This document shows positions 1 through 13,783 of a stretch of 64,000 nucleotides of DNA, in pieces. Position numbers and translations under genes: made by a program. The notes beneath the pieces were generated by a model that did not search any database, was not told where the DNA came from, and saw only the letters and a list, made by a program, of their open reading frames with translations. Source of the DNA: Pseudomonadota bacterium (GTDB lineage Bacteria; Pseudomonadota; Gammaproteobacteria; Burkholderiales; Burkholderiaceae_C); the NCBI GenBank assembly GCA_021816585.1, contig JAKAXL010000007.1, forward strand, positions 29,119 through 93,118. The letters are read 5' to 3'. Every line of letters starts with the position of its first letter. The first letter of the stretch is position 1.

Positions 1-1
1 C

Positions 2-631
2 AAGACCACCAGGGTCGAGCAGGGCAAGATGTACGTCGACGAACTCGACGCGCTGGGCAACGTGTACCGCAAGCACGAGCTGCCGTTCCGGCATTCGATG
101 ATGCTGCCGGCCTTCAAGGGGGTCGATGCGGTGGCGCAGGTCGAGGGCCTGTGCAACCCGCGCGGTTTCGTCATCGTCGACGAGCACCAGCGCAGCCCGA
201 AGTACCCGAACATCTACTCGGCCGGGGTGTGCATCGCGATTCCTCCGGTCGGGCCAACCCCGGTGGCCTGCGGCGTGCCCAAGACCGGCTTCATGATCGA
301 GTCGATGGTCACCGCCATCGTGCACAACATCCTCGAGGAACTGGCGGGCCAGCAGCCGAGCCACAAGGGCACCTGGCAGGCCATCTGCCTGGCCGATTTC
401 GGCACCACCGGGGCCGCCTTCGCGGCGATCCCGCAACTGCCGCCGCGCGACGTGAACTGGTTCGGCTCCGGCAAGTGGGTGCACATGGCGAAGATCGCCT
501 TCGAGAAGTACTTCATGCGCAAGATGCGCACCGGCAACTCGGAGCCGATCTACGAGAAGTACGTGATGAAGCTGATCGGCTTCAAGCGCCTGCAGGACCG
601 CGTGCTGCACCCGGGGCACAACCACCACTGA
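2..631 (+). CDS. sqr: Sulfide:quinone oxidoreductase, C-terminal part (5' end outside window)
   Basis: Membrane-associated FAD enzyme that oxidises sulfide to sulfane sulfur and passes electrons to quinone. The open frame runs in from the window edge, so only about 209 C-terminal residues are present and the ATG at 29 is internal. The visible part carries the late FAD/quinone region typical of this family (IYSAGVCIAIPPVGPTP, then a VPKTGFMIESM stretch) and a basic, aromatic C-terminus likely to lie on the membrane. The N-terminal Rossmann motif and the first catalytic cysteines are off-window, so the assignment rests on the C-terminal family pattern. A strong hairpin follows the stop. The gene suggests sulfide oxidation or detoxification in the host. 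Confidence 0.85.
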   Translation, partial: KTTRVEQGKMYVDELDALGNVYRKHELPFRHSMMLPAFKGVDAVAQVEGLCNPRGFVIVDEHQRSPKYPNIYSAGVCIAIPPVGPTPVACGVPKTGFMIESMVTAIVHNILEELAGQQPSHKGTWQAICLADFGTTGAAFAAIPQLPPRDVNWFGSGKWVHMAKIAFEKYFMRKMRTGNSEPIYEKYVMKLIGFKRLQDRVLHPGHNHH

Positions 632-651
632 GCTCGCGCGCGGTCGCGCAA

Positions 652-692
652 GCGCAAAGGCCCGCCGGCAGGGTGCCGACGGGCCTTTGCGC
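652..692. terminator. Bidirectional terminator hairpin between sqr and ppnP
   Basis: Perfect 13-bp inverted repeat GCGCAAAGGCCCG / CGGGCCTTTGCGC with a 15-base loop, placed between two convergent genes. The T and A runs inside the stem allow it to act in either direction, although there is no long U tract. Confidence 0.7.
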
Positions 693-739
693 GACTGGCT
701 GCTGCCGCGCGCGTGCGCGGCGGGTCGCCGGCCGGAGTG

Positions 740-1060
740 CTAGCCGAAGTGGCAGACGTAGTGGTAGGGCTCGTCGCCGGTGCGGATCTCGAAGCGGCTG
801 TTGCCGGGCACCGAGAACTGCTCGCCCTCGGCGCTGCGCTGCCACTGCCGGCTGCCCAGCATGCGCCATTCGCACCAGCCGCCGGCGCACTGCATGGTCT
901 CCGGCGCGCCGGTGCCGAACTCGAGTTCGCTGCCCGGCAGGATCACGCCGACGCTCTTGCGGCTGCCGTCGTCGAGCTGCAGCGTGTGGCTGACGCAGCG
1001 CCCGTCGAAGTACACATTGGCGCGCGGCACCACGGCGCCGCGGATCGGGGTCAGGCTCAT
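740..1060 (-). CDS. ppnP: Pyrimidine/purine nucleoside phosphorylase PpnP (DUF1255 cupin)
   Basis: Small single-domain cupin of 106 residues, matching the YaiE/PpnP family length (E. coli about 94). It catalyses phosphorolysis of nucleosides to free base and ribose 1-phosphate in the cytoplasm. Recognisable blocks are ANVYFDGRCVSHT near the N-terminus, LPGSELEFGTGAPE in the middle and FSVPGNSRFEIR towards the end. The ATG at 1060 has a GGAGAG ribosome site 6-8 bases upstream; the ORF track only shows this gene as the tail of a longer shadow frame. It lies 20 bp downstream of argG and may share its transcript. The assignment follows family pattern; activity is not shown by the sequence itself. 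Confidence 0.85.
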   Translation of the reverse strand: MSLTPIRGAVVPRANVYFDGRCVSHTLQLDDGSRKSVGVILPGSELEFGTGAPETMQCAGGWCEWRMLGSRQWQRSAEGEQFSVPGNSRFEIRTGDEPYHYVCHFG

Positions 1061-1080
1061 CGTGCTGCTCTCCGGTGGCT

Positions 1081-2442
<1,362 letters not shown>

Positions 2443-2509
2443 GGGAATGGGGCCGCAGCGCGGCGATACGCGTTCGAATCCGCGAATTGTAGGAGAAGGG
2501 GACCCGCTC

Positions 2510-3613
2510 TCAGGTCGGTAGCGCCGGATAGTCCACGTAGCCGTGTTCGGCGCCGCCGTAGAAGGTCGAGGGGTCCGGGGCGTTCAGCGCCGCGCCCTCG
2601 CGCATGCGCCGCACCAGGTCGGGGTTGGCGATGTAGGCGCGGCCGTAGGCCACCGCGTCGGCCAGCCCCTGCTCGATGCGGGCGGCGCCGCTGGCCGCGT
2701 CGTAGCCGCCGCACACGATGATGCGCCCGCCGTAGGCGCGGCGCAGCCGCGCGTGGAAGTCCTCGCTCAGCGACGGGCCGCCGGACCACGACGAGTCCAC
2801 CGTGTGCAGGTAGGCGACGCCGCGGCGGTCGAACTCGCCCGCCAGGTACAGGTGCATTTCCTCGGTCTGCTCGTCGGCGATGTCGTGGCGCACGAAATGC
2901 GGCGACACGCGCACGCCGACGCGGTCGGCGCCGGCGACTCCGATCAGCGCATCCAGCGCCTCCAGCACGATGCGCGCGCGGTTGTGCAGGCTGCCGCCGT
3001 AGCGGTCGCCGCGCAGGTTGCTGTTGGTGGCCAGGAACTGGTGCAGCAGGTAGCCGTTGGCGCTGTGCAGCTCGAGCATGTCGAAGCCGGCGCGCAGCGC
3101 GCGCTCGGCGGCATGCGCGTAGTCGGCGACGATGCCGGGGATCTCCTCGGTGCGCAGCTCGCGCGGTGCGTCGCAGGGCACGCGCCGCGGCCCTTCGGGC
3201 AGCACGACGAAGGATTCGCCGTGCTCGGCGCGCAGCGCCGACGGCGCCACCGGCGCCTGCCCGCCTTCCTGCAGCAGGTGGTGCGAGATGCGCCCGACGT
3301 GCCACAGCTGCGCGGCGATGCGCCCGCCAGCCGCGTGCACGGCGTCGGTGACCAGGCGCCAGCCGCGCTCCTGCGCGTCGCTGTACAGGCCGGGGGTGAA
3401 GGCGTAGCCCTGGCCCTGGCGGCTGATCTGCGTGGCCTCGCCGACGATCAGCCCGGCGCCGGCGCGCTGCGCGTAGTAGCGCGCGTTCATCGGCGACGGC
3501 ACGTCGCCGGGCTGCGCCGCGCGCGAGCGCGTCAGCGGCGCCATGACGATGCGGTTGGGGAGTTCCAGGCGTCCCAGGCGCAGCGGCTGGAACAGGGCAC
3601 CAGGGCCTTGCAT
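2510..3613 (-). CDS. nemA: Old yellow enzyme family alkene/N-ethylmaleimide reductase
   Basis: FMN-dependent, NAD(P)H-using reductase of activated C=C bonds and nitro compounds; 367 residues as one TIM barrel, the size of E. coli NemA. Visible family motifs are the N-terminal [24 protein letters not shown] in strand 3, [12 protein letters not shown] near residue 185 with the substrate-binding His-Asn pair pattern, [10 protein letters not shown], and [10 protein letters not shown] near the C-terminus for FMN phosphate. The start at ATG 3613 gives the canonical N-terminus ([16 protein letters not shown]); the ORF track merges it with an upstream frame. It is 50 bp downstream of gabD on the same strand, so the two may form one transcript for carbonyl/electrophile metabolism. 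Physiological substrate unknown. Confidence 0.88.
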   Translation of the reverse strand: MQGPGALFQPLRLGRLELPNRIVMAPLTRSRAAQPGDVPSPMNARYYAQRAGAGLIVGEATQISRQGQGYAFTPGLYSDAQERGWRLVTDAVHAAGGRIAAQLWHVGRISHHLLQEGGQAPVAPSALRAEHGESFVVLPEGPRRVPCDAPRELRTEEIPGIVADYAHAAERALRAGFDMLELHSANGYLLHQFLATNSNLRGDRYGGSLHNRARIVLEALDALIGVAGADRVGVRVSPHFVRHDIADEQTEEMHLYLAGEFDRRGVAYLHTVDSSWSGGPSLSEDFHARLRRAYGGRIIVCGGYDAASGAARIEQGLADAVAYGRAYIANPDLVRRMREGAALNAPDPSTFYGGAEHGYVDYPALPT

Positions 3614-3663
3614 GATGGAAGGTTCTCCGAAAACGGAAGGAATGCCGCGGGCTGCGGCGGATG

Positions 3664-5160
3664 TCAGCCGGCGATGCCGCCGACGCACAGGTATTTGAGT
3701 TCCAGGTATTCGTCGATGCCGTGGCGCGAGCCCTCGCGGCCCAGCCCCGACTGCTTGACCCCGCCGAAGGGCGCCACCTCGTTGGAGATCAGCCCCGTGT
3801 TGACGCCGACGATGCCGTATTCCAGCGCCTCGCCCACGCGGGTCACGCGCGCGACGTCGCGGCTGTAGAAATAGGCGGCAAGCCCGAATTCGGTGGCGTT
3901 GGCGGCGGCGATCGCCTGCTCCTCGGTGTCGAAGGCGAACACCGGCGCCACCGGGCCGAAGGTTTCCTCGCGCGCGCACAGCATCGATGCGTCGGCGTCG
4001 GCCAGCACGGTGGGCGCGTAAAAGCGTCCGCCGGGCTGCTCGAGCACCTTGCCGCCGGTCAGCACGCGCGCGCCCTTGGACAGCGCGTCGTCGACATGGC
4101 GCCGCACCTTGTCGAGGCCCTGCTGGTCGATCAGCGGGCCGATCTGCGTGCCCGGCTCGACGCCGGAGCCGACCTTCAGCTCCGACACGCGACGCGCCAG
4201 CCGCGTGACGAATTCCTCGTACACGCCGCGCTGCACGTACAGCCGGTTGGCGCACACGCAGGTCTGTCCGGCGTTGCGGTATTTGCTCTGCATCGCGCCT
4301 TCCACCGCGGCGTCGAGGTCGGCGTCGTCGAACACGATGAACGGCGCGTTGCCGCCGAGTTCCAGCGACAGCTTCTTCACCGTCGGCGCCGACTGCGCCA
4401 TGAGAATGCGCCCGACCTCGGTGGAGCCGGTGAACGACAGGTGGCGCACGACGTCGCTGGCGCACAGCACCTTGCCGATCTGCACCGAGCCGGCGCTGTC
4501 GCTGGTCAGCATGTTCAGCACCCCCGGCGGCATGCCGGCGCGCTGCGCCAGCTCGGCCGCGGCCAGCGCGGTCAGCGGGGTCTGCTCGGCCGGCTTGATG
4601 ACCACCGGGCAGCCGGCGGCCAGCGCCGGCGCGACCTTGCGCGTGATCATCGCCAGCGGGAAGTTCCACGGCGTGATCGCCGCGCACACGCCGATGGGCT
4701 GGCGCAGCACCAGCAGGCGCTTGGCGGGGTCGGGACTGGGGATGGTCTCGCCGTAGACGCGCTTGGCCTCCTCGGCGAACCATTCGACGAAACTGGCGCC
4801 GTAGGCGATCTCGCCCTTCGCCTCGGCCAGCGGCTTGCCCTGCTCGCAGGTCATGATGAGGGCGAGGTCGTCGGCATGCTGCAGCAGCAGCTCGTACCAG
4901 CGACGCAGCACGCTCGAGCGCTGGCGCGCCGTCTGGGCGCGCCAGGCGTTCCACGCCGACGCCGCCGATTCGATGGCGCGCTCGGCGTCGGCGGCGCCCA
5001 GGCGGGGCACCTCGGCCAGCAGGCGGCCGCTGGCCGGGTCGTGCACGGCGACGTGCTCGGCGGAGCCGACCCATTCGCCGTGGATCAGCGCCTGGGTCTT
5101 CAACAGCGAGGGGTCGCGCAATTGCGCGGCCAGGGAGGCGTTAGCGGCTTGCTGGGACAT
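3664..5160 (-). CDS. gabD: NAD(P)-dependent succinate-semialdehyde dehydrogenase
   Basis: Oxidises succinate semialdehyde to succinate, linking GABA and related catabolism to the TCA cycle. 498 residues, close to E. coli GabD (482). The aldehyde dehydrogenase fold is clear: [14 protein letters not shown] for cofactor binding near residue 165, the general-base Glu in [18 protein letters not shown] near 270, and the catalytic Cys in [11 protein letters not shown] near 303. The family-typical ending [19 protein letters not shown] is present. The ATG at 5160 ([14 protein letters not shown]) is chosen over the longer open frame because it gives the usual N-terminus. It is divergent from alaS across 154 bp and is followed by the nemA-like reductase. 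Confidence 0.9.
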   Translation of the reverse strand: MSQQAANASLAAQLRDPSLLKTQALIHGEWVGSAEHVAVHDPASGRLLAEVPRLGAADAERAIESAASAWNAWRAQTARQRSSVLRRWYELLLQHADDLALIMTCEQGKPLAEAKGEIAYGASFVEWFAEEAKRVYGETIPSPDPAKRLLVLRQPIGVCAAITPWNFPLAMITRKVAPALAAGCPVVIKPAEQTPLTALAAAELAQRAGMPPGVLNMLTSDSAGSVQIGKVLCASDVVRHLSFTGSTEVGRILMAQSAPTVKKLSLELGGNAPFIVFDDADLDAAVEGAMQSKYRNAGQTCVCANRLYVQRGVYEEFVTRLARRVSELKVGSGVEPGTQIGPLIDQQGLDKVRRHVDDALSKGARVLTGGKVLEQPGGRFYAPTVLADADASMLCAREETFGPVAPVFAFDTEEQAIAAANATEFGLAAYFYSRDVARVTRVGEALEYGIVGVNTGLISNEVAPFGGVKQSGLGREGSRHGIDEYLELKYLCVGGIAG

Positions 5161-5261
5161 GGGAAATCGAGTGGGCTGGATGGGGAACACGCGCGGCCTC
5201 GCGGCCGCAGCCCATACTGTAGTGCCCGTACCCGCTGGCGTGCAGGCGGGCGCGGGGCTCG

Positions 5262-5267
5262 TAAAAT
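5262..5267 (+). promoter_or_regulatory. Possible -10 element for alaS-coaBC-dut
   Basis: TAAAAT lies 48 bp before the alaS ATG in the 154-bp gap divergent from gabD. No convincing -35 hexamer is seen 16-18 bp upstream, so this is a weak call. Confidence 0.3.
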
Positions 5268-5314
5268 CGCCTTTTCCCCGCTGCCGGCGCGCGGCGGAGC
5301 CTCCAGGTGAACGC

Positions 5315-8068
<2,754 letters not shown>

Positions 8069-8069
8069 C

Positions 8070-9290
8070 ATGATGAACCATCCGGCCGCCAGCTCGTCGC
8101 GCCGCGTGCTGCTGGGCATCAGCGGCGGCATCGCCGCGTACAAGGCCTGCGAACTGACGCGCCTGCTGGTCAAGGCCGGGCACCAGGTGCAGGTGGCGAT
8201 GACCGACGCGGCGACCCGTTTCGTCGGCCCGCTCACGCTGCAGGCGCTGTCGGGGCGGCCGGTGGCGCTGGACTCGTGGCACCCGCTGCGCGCGTCGGGC
8301 ATGGACCACATCGATCTCGTGCGCGAGGCCGACGCCTTCGTCGTCGCGCCGGCCACCGCCGACCTGCTGGCGCGCGCCGCCTGCGGCCTCGGCGACGACC
8401 TGCTGGCCACGCTGCTGCTGGCGCGCGACGCCGTGCCGACGCTGCTGGCGCCGGCCATGAACCGCGCCATGTGGGCCCATCCGGCCGTGCAGCGCAACGC
8501 CGAGCAGCTGCGGCGCGACGGCGTGCGCCTGGCCGGTCCGGGCAGCGGCGAGCAGGCCTGCGGCGAGGTCGGCGACGGGCGCATGCTCGAGCCGGAGCAA
8601 TTGCTGTGGGAGATCGAGGCGCTGTGGCGTCCGCGGCTGCTGCAGGGCCGGCGCGTCGTGCTCACCGCCGGTCCGACCTTCGAGCCGTGGGACGCGGTGC
8701 GCGGACTCAGCAACCGCTCCAGCGGCAAGATGGGCTGGGCGCTGGCGCGCGCGGCCTGGGAGGCCGGAGCGCAGGTCGTGCTGGTGGCCGGCCCGACCGC
8801 GCTCGAGCCGCCCCACGGCGTGCGCACCGTGCCTGTCGAGACCGCGCAGCAGATGCGCGACGCGGTGCTGGCCGAACTCGAACTCGCCGCCACCGATCTG
8901 TTCATCGGGGCTGCCGCGGTGGCCGACTGGCGCCCGCAGCCGGCCGCCGAGGGCAAGCTGAAGAAGACCGCGGGCGGCGAGCCCCCGGTGCCGCGGCTGC
9001 TGCTCAATCCGGACATCCTGGCCGAGGTCGCGGCGCTGCCGCACGGGCCGTACTGCGTGGGCTTCGCCGCCGAGGCCGAGCAGTTGCTGGCCAACGCGCA
9101 GGCCAAGCGCGAGCGCAAGGGGGTCGAGCTGCTGGTGGCCAACCTCGGCCCGCAGACCTTCGGGCGCGACGACAACGCCTGCCTGCTGATCGATTCCACG
9201 GGCGCGCGGGAGTTCCCGCGCATGTCCAAGCTCGAGCTGGCGCGCCGCCTGATCGAGGAGATCGCCGCGCGCCTGGCGGCGCGCGGCTGA
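8070..9290 (+). CDS. coaBC: Bifunctional phosphopantothenoylcysteine decarboxylase/synthetase
   Basis: Carries out two consecutive steps of coenzyme A synthesis: ligation of cysteine to 4'-phosphopantothenate (CoaB) and FMN-dependent decarboxylation (CoaC). 406 residues. The N-terminal CoaC flavoprotein domain (1-185) begins [16 protein letters not shown], has the APAMNRAMW block with the conserved Asn, and the active-site Cys in the [10 protein letters not shown] flap. The CoaB domain (190-406) starts [25 protein letters not shown], close to the family's [13 protein letters not shown] signature, followed by [13 protein letters not shown] 8070 is immediately followed by a second ATG at 8073; either may start translation. 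It is nearly contiguous with alaS and followed by dut, the common coaBC-dut pairing. Confidence 0.95.
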   Translation: MMNHPAASSSRRVLLGISGGIAAYKACELTRLLVKAGHQVQVAMTDAATRFVGPLTLQALSGRPVALDSWHPLRASGMDHIDLVREADAFVVAPATADLLARAACGLGDDLLATLLLARDAVPTLLAPAMNRAMWAHPAVQRNAEQLRRDGVRLAGPGSGEQACGEVGDGRMLEPEQLLWEIEALWRPRLLQGRRVVLTAGPTFEPWDAVRGLSNRSSGKMGWALARAAWEAGAQVVLVAGPTALEPPHGVRTVPVETAQQMRDAVLAELELAATDLFIGAAAVADWRPQPAAEGKLKKTAGGEPPVPRLLLNPDILAEVAALPHGPYCVGFAAEAEQLLANAQAKRERKGVELLVANLGPQTFGRDDNACLLIDSTGAREFPRMSKLELARRLIEEIAARLAARG

Positions 9291-9343
9291 TCGTCCGCCT
9301 GTCCGGCGGGCCGCGTGCCCGCCGCCTACCGACTCCCTGGAGA

Positions 9344-9829
9344 ATGCCGTTGAGCACGCCGCTGTCCGCGCCCGTCGAACTCGTGATCCTCGATCCCCGG
9401 CTGCACGCCTGGGGCCTGCCCGCCTACCAGTCGCCGATGGCCGCCGCGGTGGACCTGCACGCCTGCCTGGATGCGCCGCTGGAGATCGCGCCGGGGGCGC
9501 CCGCGCAGCTGGTCCCCAGCGGTTTCGCGATGCATATCGCGGACCCGGGACTGATGGCGGTGATCGCCCCGCGTTCCGGCTTGGGGCACAAGCGCGGCCT
9601 CGTGCTGGGCAACTCGATCGGGGTGATCGACGCCGACTACACCGGGCAGGTGATGGTCAGCGTGTGGAACCGCAACCCCGCGGGGAGCCCGCCGCTGCGC
9701 ATCGAGCCCGGCGAGCGCATCGCGCAGATGATGTTCGTTCCCATCGTGCGCGCCGGGTTTCGCGTCGTCGAGTCGTTCACCGCGTCGAGCGAGCGCGGGG
9801 CCGGGGGCTTCGGCTCGACCGGAAGCTGA
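9344..9829 (+). CDS. dut: Deoxyuridine 5'-triphosphate nucleotidohydrolase (dUTPase)
   Basis: Hydrolyses dUTP to dUMP, keeping uracil out of DNA and feeding dTMP synthesis. 161 residues; trimeric dUTPase family. The five conserved motifs are visible: AAAVDLHAC (I), [11 protein letters not shown] (II), [15 protein letters not shown] (III), [12 protein letters not shown] (IV) and the C-terminal arm [10 protein letters not shown] (V) that closes over the substrate. ATG 9344 has a CTGGAGA ribosome site just upstream; the ORF track shows it only as the tail of a longer frame. It follows coaBC by 53 bp. The roughly 127-bp gap downstream before the exporter operon shows no clear terminator. Confidence 0.96.
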   Translation: MPLSTPLSAPVELVILDPRLHAWGLPAYQSPMAAAVDLHACLDAPLEIAPGAPAQLVPSGFAMHIADPGLMAVIAPRSGLGHKRGLVLGNSIGVIDADYTGQVMVSVWNRNPAGSPPLRIEPGERIAQMMFVPIVRAGFRVVESFTASSERGAGGFGSTGS

Positions 9830-9956
9830 GGGCCTTGCGGCGGCGGGAGCGGCCGGCCGAGCCGGCGCAGTCTTGATCTGACGCGGGGGTCCGCGGCACG
9901 CGGCACGCGCACAATCGACCACGGGAATCGGGCCCGCCGGGCTGCGAGGAAGGGTC

Positions 9957-11021
9957 ATGGCGCTGCTGCAGGGTCGCACGAAATGGGCGCTGGCGGGCGT
10001 GCTCGCCGCGCTGGCGCTTGCGGCGGCCTGGTACGTGCTGCAGCGCAAGCCGGCGCAGCCCGGACTGGCTTCGGGCAACGGCCGGCTGGAGGCCGTGGAC
10101 ATCGAGGTCGCCACGCGCATCCCGGCACGCCTGCAGGCGCTGCAGGTGCAGGAAGGCGAACAGGTGCACGCCGGCCAGTTGCTGGCCGTGCTCGACTGCG
10201 CGCCGCTGCGCGCGCAGCGCACCGAGGCCCAGGCGCAGCTGCGCCGGGCGCGCGATGCCGAGGCCACCGCGGCCTCGCAGGTGCGGCTGCGCCGCAACGA
10301 ACGCGACGCCGCCCAGGCGCAGATCCGGCAACGCGCCGCCGAGCTGGGCGCCGCGCGCAGCCGGCTGGCGCGCTCGCGCCAGTTGCTGGCCATCGGCGGG
10401 CTGTCGCGCCAGCAGTACGACGACGACGTGGCGACGGCCGCGAGCGCCGAAGGCGCGCTGGCGGCGGCCCGCGCGCAGGCCGCGGCGGCCGCGTCGGCCA
10501 TCGAGGCGGCGCGCCTGCAGGCGGTGGAGGCGCTGTCCGCCACGCAGGCCGCGCAGGCCTCGCTGGGGCGGGTCGACGTCGATCTGCGCGATTGCGACAT
10601 CCGAGCCCCGGTGGACGGGCAGGTGCAGTACCTGGTGGCGCGTCCCGGCGAGATGCTGGGGGTCGGCTCGCGCGTGCTGAGTCTGCTCGACACCTCGGAC
10701 CTCGGCATGTCCTTCTTCCTGCCCGAGGCCGATGCCGGCAGGGTGCTGATGGGCGACGAGGCGCGGCTGCAGCTCGACGCCTTGCCGGGCAAGCCGGTGC
10801 CGGCCGTCGTGTCCTACGTGTCGGCGGTGGCGCAGTTCACGCCGAAGACCGTGGAGACCGCCAGCGAGCGCCAGAAGCTCATGTTCCGCGTGCGGGCGCG
10901 GGTCGACCCGCGCTGGGTCGCGCAGCATCGCCCGGAACTCAAGAGCGGCATGCCCGGAGTGGCCTGGGTGCGGGTGCGCCGCGACCAGCCGTGGCCGGCG
11001 CAGTTGCAGGTCGTTCCATGA
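9957..11021 (+). CDS. yhiI: HlyD-family periplasmic adaptor of an RbbA-type exporter (YhiI-like)
   Basis: Membrane fusion/adaptor protein expected to sit in the inner membrane and periplasm and couple an ABC exporter to the outer envelope. 354 residues: an N-terminal membrane anchor (residues about 10-28, ALAGVLAALALAAAWYVL), a lipoyl half-motif starting GRLEAVDIEVATRIPARL, a long Ala/Gln/Arg-rich coiled-coil hairpin (about 75-195), the second lipoyl half DCDIRAPVDGQVQYLVARPGE, then beta-barrel domain. The stop overlaps the next start (ATGA), so translation is coupled to the ABC fusion protein. Gene order and sizes match E. coli yhiI-rbbA-yhhJ. Substrate unknown. Confidence 0.85.
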   Translation: MALLQGRTKWALAGVLAALALAAAWYVLQRKPAQPGLASGNGRLEAVDIEVATRIPARLQALQVQEGEQVHAGQLLAVLDCAPLRAQRTEAQAQLRRARDAEATAASQVRLRRNERDAAQAQIRQRAAELGAARSRLARSRQLLAIGGLSRQQYDDDVATAASAEGALAAARAQAAAAASAIEAARLQAVEALSATQAAQASLGRVDVDLRDCDIRAPVDGQVQYLVARPGEMLGVGSRVLSLLDTSDLGMSFFLPEADAGRVLMGDEARLQLDALPGKPVPAVVSYVSAVAQFTPKTVETASERQKLMFRVRARVDPRWVAQHRPELKSGMPGVAWVRVRRDQPWPAQLQVVP

Positions 11022-13771
11022 ACTCGCCGCAGGCGGCCGCGGTGCTGCAGGGCGTCGGCCTGCGCTATGGCGGGCGCGAGGTGCTCGATGTGCCGCAATT
11101 GCGCCTGCCCGCGGGCTGCATGGTGGGACTGATCGGTCCCGACGGCGTCGGCAAGTCCAGCCTGCTGGCCCTGCTGTCCGGAGCGCGCGCGCTGCAGCGC
11201 GGCAGCATCGAGGTGCTGGGCGGCAGCCTGCGCGAGCCGCGCCACATGGCGCACCTGCGGCACCGCATCGCGTACATGCCGCAGGGTCTCGGGCGCAGCC
11301 TGTACGGCGCGCTTTCGGTGCGCGAGAACCTGGAGTTCTTCGGGCGCCAGCGCGGCTTCGACCCGGCCTGGCGGCGCGCGCGCGAGTCCGAATTGCTGCG
11401 CGCCACCGGCCTCGAGCCTTTCGCCGCCCGCCCGGCCGCGCAGCTGTCGGGCGGCATGAAGCAAAAGCTCGCGCTGTGCTGCGCGCTGCTGCACGAACCC
11501 GACCTGCTGGTGCTCGACGAGCCGACCACCGGGGTCGATCCGCTGTCGAGGGTGCAGTTCTGGGCGCTCATCGGCAGCATTCGCGCGCGCCGCCCCGACA
11601 TGAGCGTGATCGTCGCCACCTCCTATCTCGACGAGGCGCGCGACTTCGACTGGCTGGTGGTGATGGACGCCGGGCGGGTACTGGCGAGCGGCGCGACGCG
11701 CGAACTGCTGGAGCGCGCCGGCAGCCACGACGTGGGCCAGCTGTTCGCCAGTCTGGTCGCCGGGCACGGCGCGCCGGGCGCGGCGCCGGCGGCGCGGCCG
11801 GTGCAGGCCCCGCGGCTCGTCGCCGCGCCGCTCGCCGAAGCCGGTCCCGCGGTGGTCGAGGCGCACGGGCTGAGCCGGCGCTTCGGCGACTTCACCGCCG
11901 TCGACCGCATCGAGCTGAGCGTGCGCCGGGGCGAGATCTTCGGTTTCATCGGATCCAATGGTTGCGGCAAGACCACGACCATGAAAATGCTCACCGGGCT
12001 GCTGGCGCCCAGCGCCGGCAGCGTGCGGGTGCTCGGGCGCGTCCCCGACGCGCGCGACCTGCAGGCGCGCAAGCGCGTGGGCTACATGACCCAGGGTTTC
12101 TCGCTGTGGACCGAGCTGACGGTGCGCCAGAACCTGGAACTGCACGCGCGCCTGTTCGGGCTGCCGGCGGCGCAGCGCGCGCAGGCCGTGGCGCGCGCGG
12201 CCGAACGCTTCGAGCTGGCGCCGATGATGGAGCAGCTCGCGGCCGGCCTGCCGCTGGGGCAGCGCCAGCGCCTGTCCTTCGCGGTGGCGACCCTGCATGC
12301 GCCGGAACTGCTGATCCTGGACGAGCCGACCTCCGGTGTCGACCCGCTGGCGCGCGACTGGTTCTGGCAGCGCATGCAGGACCTGGCGCGCGACGAGGGC
12401 GTGACGATTTTCGTGTCGACCCACCGCATGAGCGAGGCCGAGCGCTGCGACCGGGTCGCGCTGATGCACGCCGGACGCGTGCTGGCCACCGGCACGCCGC
12501 GGGAACTGACGCAGGCGCGCGGCGCGGCCACGCTGGAGCAGGCCTTCGTGCAGTGGATCGAGTCGGCGCAGCAGCAGACGGCGCAGCCGGTCGCCGAATT
12601 CGTCGTGGCGCGCGCCGCGCCGCGACGTCGCGCGACCCTGCTGGCACGCTCGGCGACCCGCCTGCTCGCGCACAGCTGGCGCGAGGCGCTGGAGCTGCTG
12701 CGCGATCCGGTGCGCGCGACCCTGGCACTGGCCGGCAGCGTGCTGCTGCTGGTGATCATGGGTTACGGCATCAACCTCGACGTGCAGCACCTGCGCTTCG
12801 CCGTGCTCGACCGCGACCAGACCACCTTGAGCCGCGACTACGTGCGCGAATTCGCCAGCGCGCGCGAATTCAGCGAACGCGCGCCGCTGCGCAGCGACGC
12901 CGACATGGAGCGCAGGCTGCGCGACGGCGAGCTGGCGCTGGCGCTGGAGATCCCGCCGCATTTCGCGCGCGACCTGCAACGCGGGCTGAGCCCCGAGGTG
13001 GGTGCCTGGGTCGACGGCTCGATGCCGTCGCGCGCCGAGACCATCGACGGCTTCGTGCGGGCGGTGCATGCGACCTGGCTGGCGCGGCGCATCGCCGAAC
13101 GCGTCGCGTCGCCGGCCGCGCCCGCGGCTGCCGGGATCGAGATCCGCTATCGCTACAACCCGGACCTGAGCAGCCTGGTGGCGATGGCGCCGGCGATCAT
13201 CCCGTTGCTGCTGATGATGATCCCGGCGATGCTCGCCTCGCTCAGCGTGGTGCGCGAGAAGGAACTCGGTTCGATCCTGAATTTCTACGTCGGGCCGTCC
13301 ACGCGCCTGGAGTTCCTGCTGGGCAAGCAGATTCCCTACGTCGTGCTGGCGATGCTGAACGCCTGCGTGCTGTGGGCGTGGACCCGGGCCGTGTTCGGCG
13401 TGCCCTTCACCGGCAGCCTGCCCGCCTTCGTGCTGGGCTCGCTGCTGTACGTGATCGACGCCACCGCGCTGGGCTTGCTCATGTCGAGTTTCCTGCGCAC
13501 GCAGACCGCGGCGATCTTCGCCACCGCGATCGGAACCATGCTGCCCGCGGTGCAGTTCTGCGGGTTGATCGATCCGACCTCGTCGTTGCAGGGGCTGGGG
13601 GCGTGGATCGGGCGCGTGTACCCGACCACGCACTTCCTGATCGTGTCGCGCGGAACCTTCTCGAAATCCCTCGGGCTGTCGGCTCTGGGGCCGCAACTGC
13701 TGGCGCTGCTGCTCGCCGCGCCGGTGCTGCTGGGCGCGGGCGCGCTGCTGCTGCGCCGCCAGGAGTCCTGA
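11018..13771 (+). CDS. rbbA: RbbA-like double-ATPase/permease ABC protein
   Basis: 917 residues, almost the length of E. coli RbbA (911), with the same ABC-ABC-permease order. NBD1 (about 5-240) has the RbbA-type Walker A GPDGVGKSS, signature LSGGMKQK and Walker B LLVLDEPTTGVDP. NBD2 (about 275-510) has GSNGCGKTTT, a degenerate signature LPLGQRQRLS and LLILDEPTSGVDP. The C-terminal part (about 545-917) is an ABC-2 permease with one N-terminal membrane helix, a large extracytoplasmic loop and a five- to six-helix bundle. In E. coli, RbbA has been described as a ribosome-associated ATPase; family placement and the flanking adaptor and permease argue equally for an exporter. The start overlaps the upstream stop by 4 bp. 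Confidence 0.87.
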   Translation: MNSPQAAAVLQGVGLRYGGREVLDVPQLRLPAGCMVGLIGPDGVGKSSLLALLSGARALQRGSIEVLGGSLREPRHMAHLRHRIAYMPQGLGRSLYGALSVRENLEFFGRQRGFDPAWRRARESELLRATGLEPFAARPAAQLSGGMKQKLALCCALLHEPDLLVLDEPTTGVDPLSRVQFWALIGSIRARRPDMSVIVATSYLDEARDFDWLVVMDAGRVLASGATRELLERAGSHDVGQLFASLVAGHGAPGAAPAARPVQAPRLVAAPLAEAGPAVVEAHGLSRRFGDFTAVDRIELSVRRGEIFGFIGSNGCGKTTTMKMLTGLLAPSAGSVRVLGRVPDARDLQARKRVGYMTQGFSLWTELTVRQNLELHARLFGLPAAQRAQAVARAAERFELAPMMEQLAAGLPLGQRQRLSFAVATLHAPELLILDEPTSGVDPLARDWFWQRMQDLARDEGVTIFVSTHRMSEAERCDRVALMHAGRVLATGTPRELTQARGAATLEQAFVQWIESAQQQTAQPVAEFVVARAAPRRRATLLARSATRLLAHSWREALELLRDPVRATLALAGSVLLLVIMGYGINLDVQHLRFAVLDRDQTTLSRDYVREFASAREFSERAPLRSDADMERRLRDGELALALEIPPHFARDLQRGLSPEVGAWVDGSMPSRAETIDGFVRAVHATWLARRIAERVASPAAPAAAGIEIRYRYNPDLSSLVAMAPAIIPLLLMMIPAMLASLSVVREKELGSILNFYVGPSTRLEFLLGKQIPYVVLAMLNACVLWAWTRAVFGVPFTGSLPAFVLGSLLYVIDATALGLLMSSFLRTQTAAIFATAIGTMLPAVQFCGLIDPTSSLQGLGAWIGRVYPTTHFLIVSRGTFSKSLGLSALGPQLLALLLAAPVLLGAGALLLRRQES

Positions 13772-13783
13772 GGAGTCGCGGGC

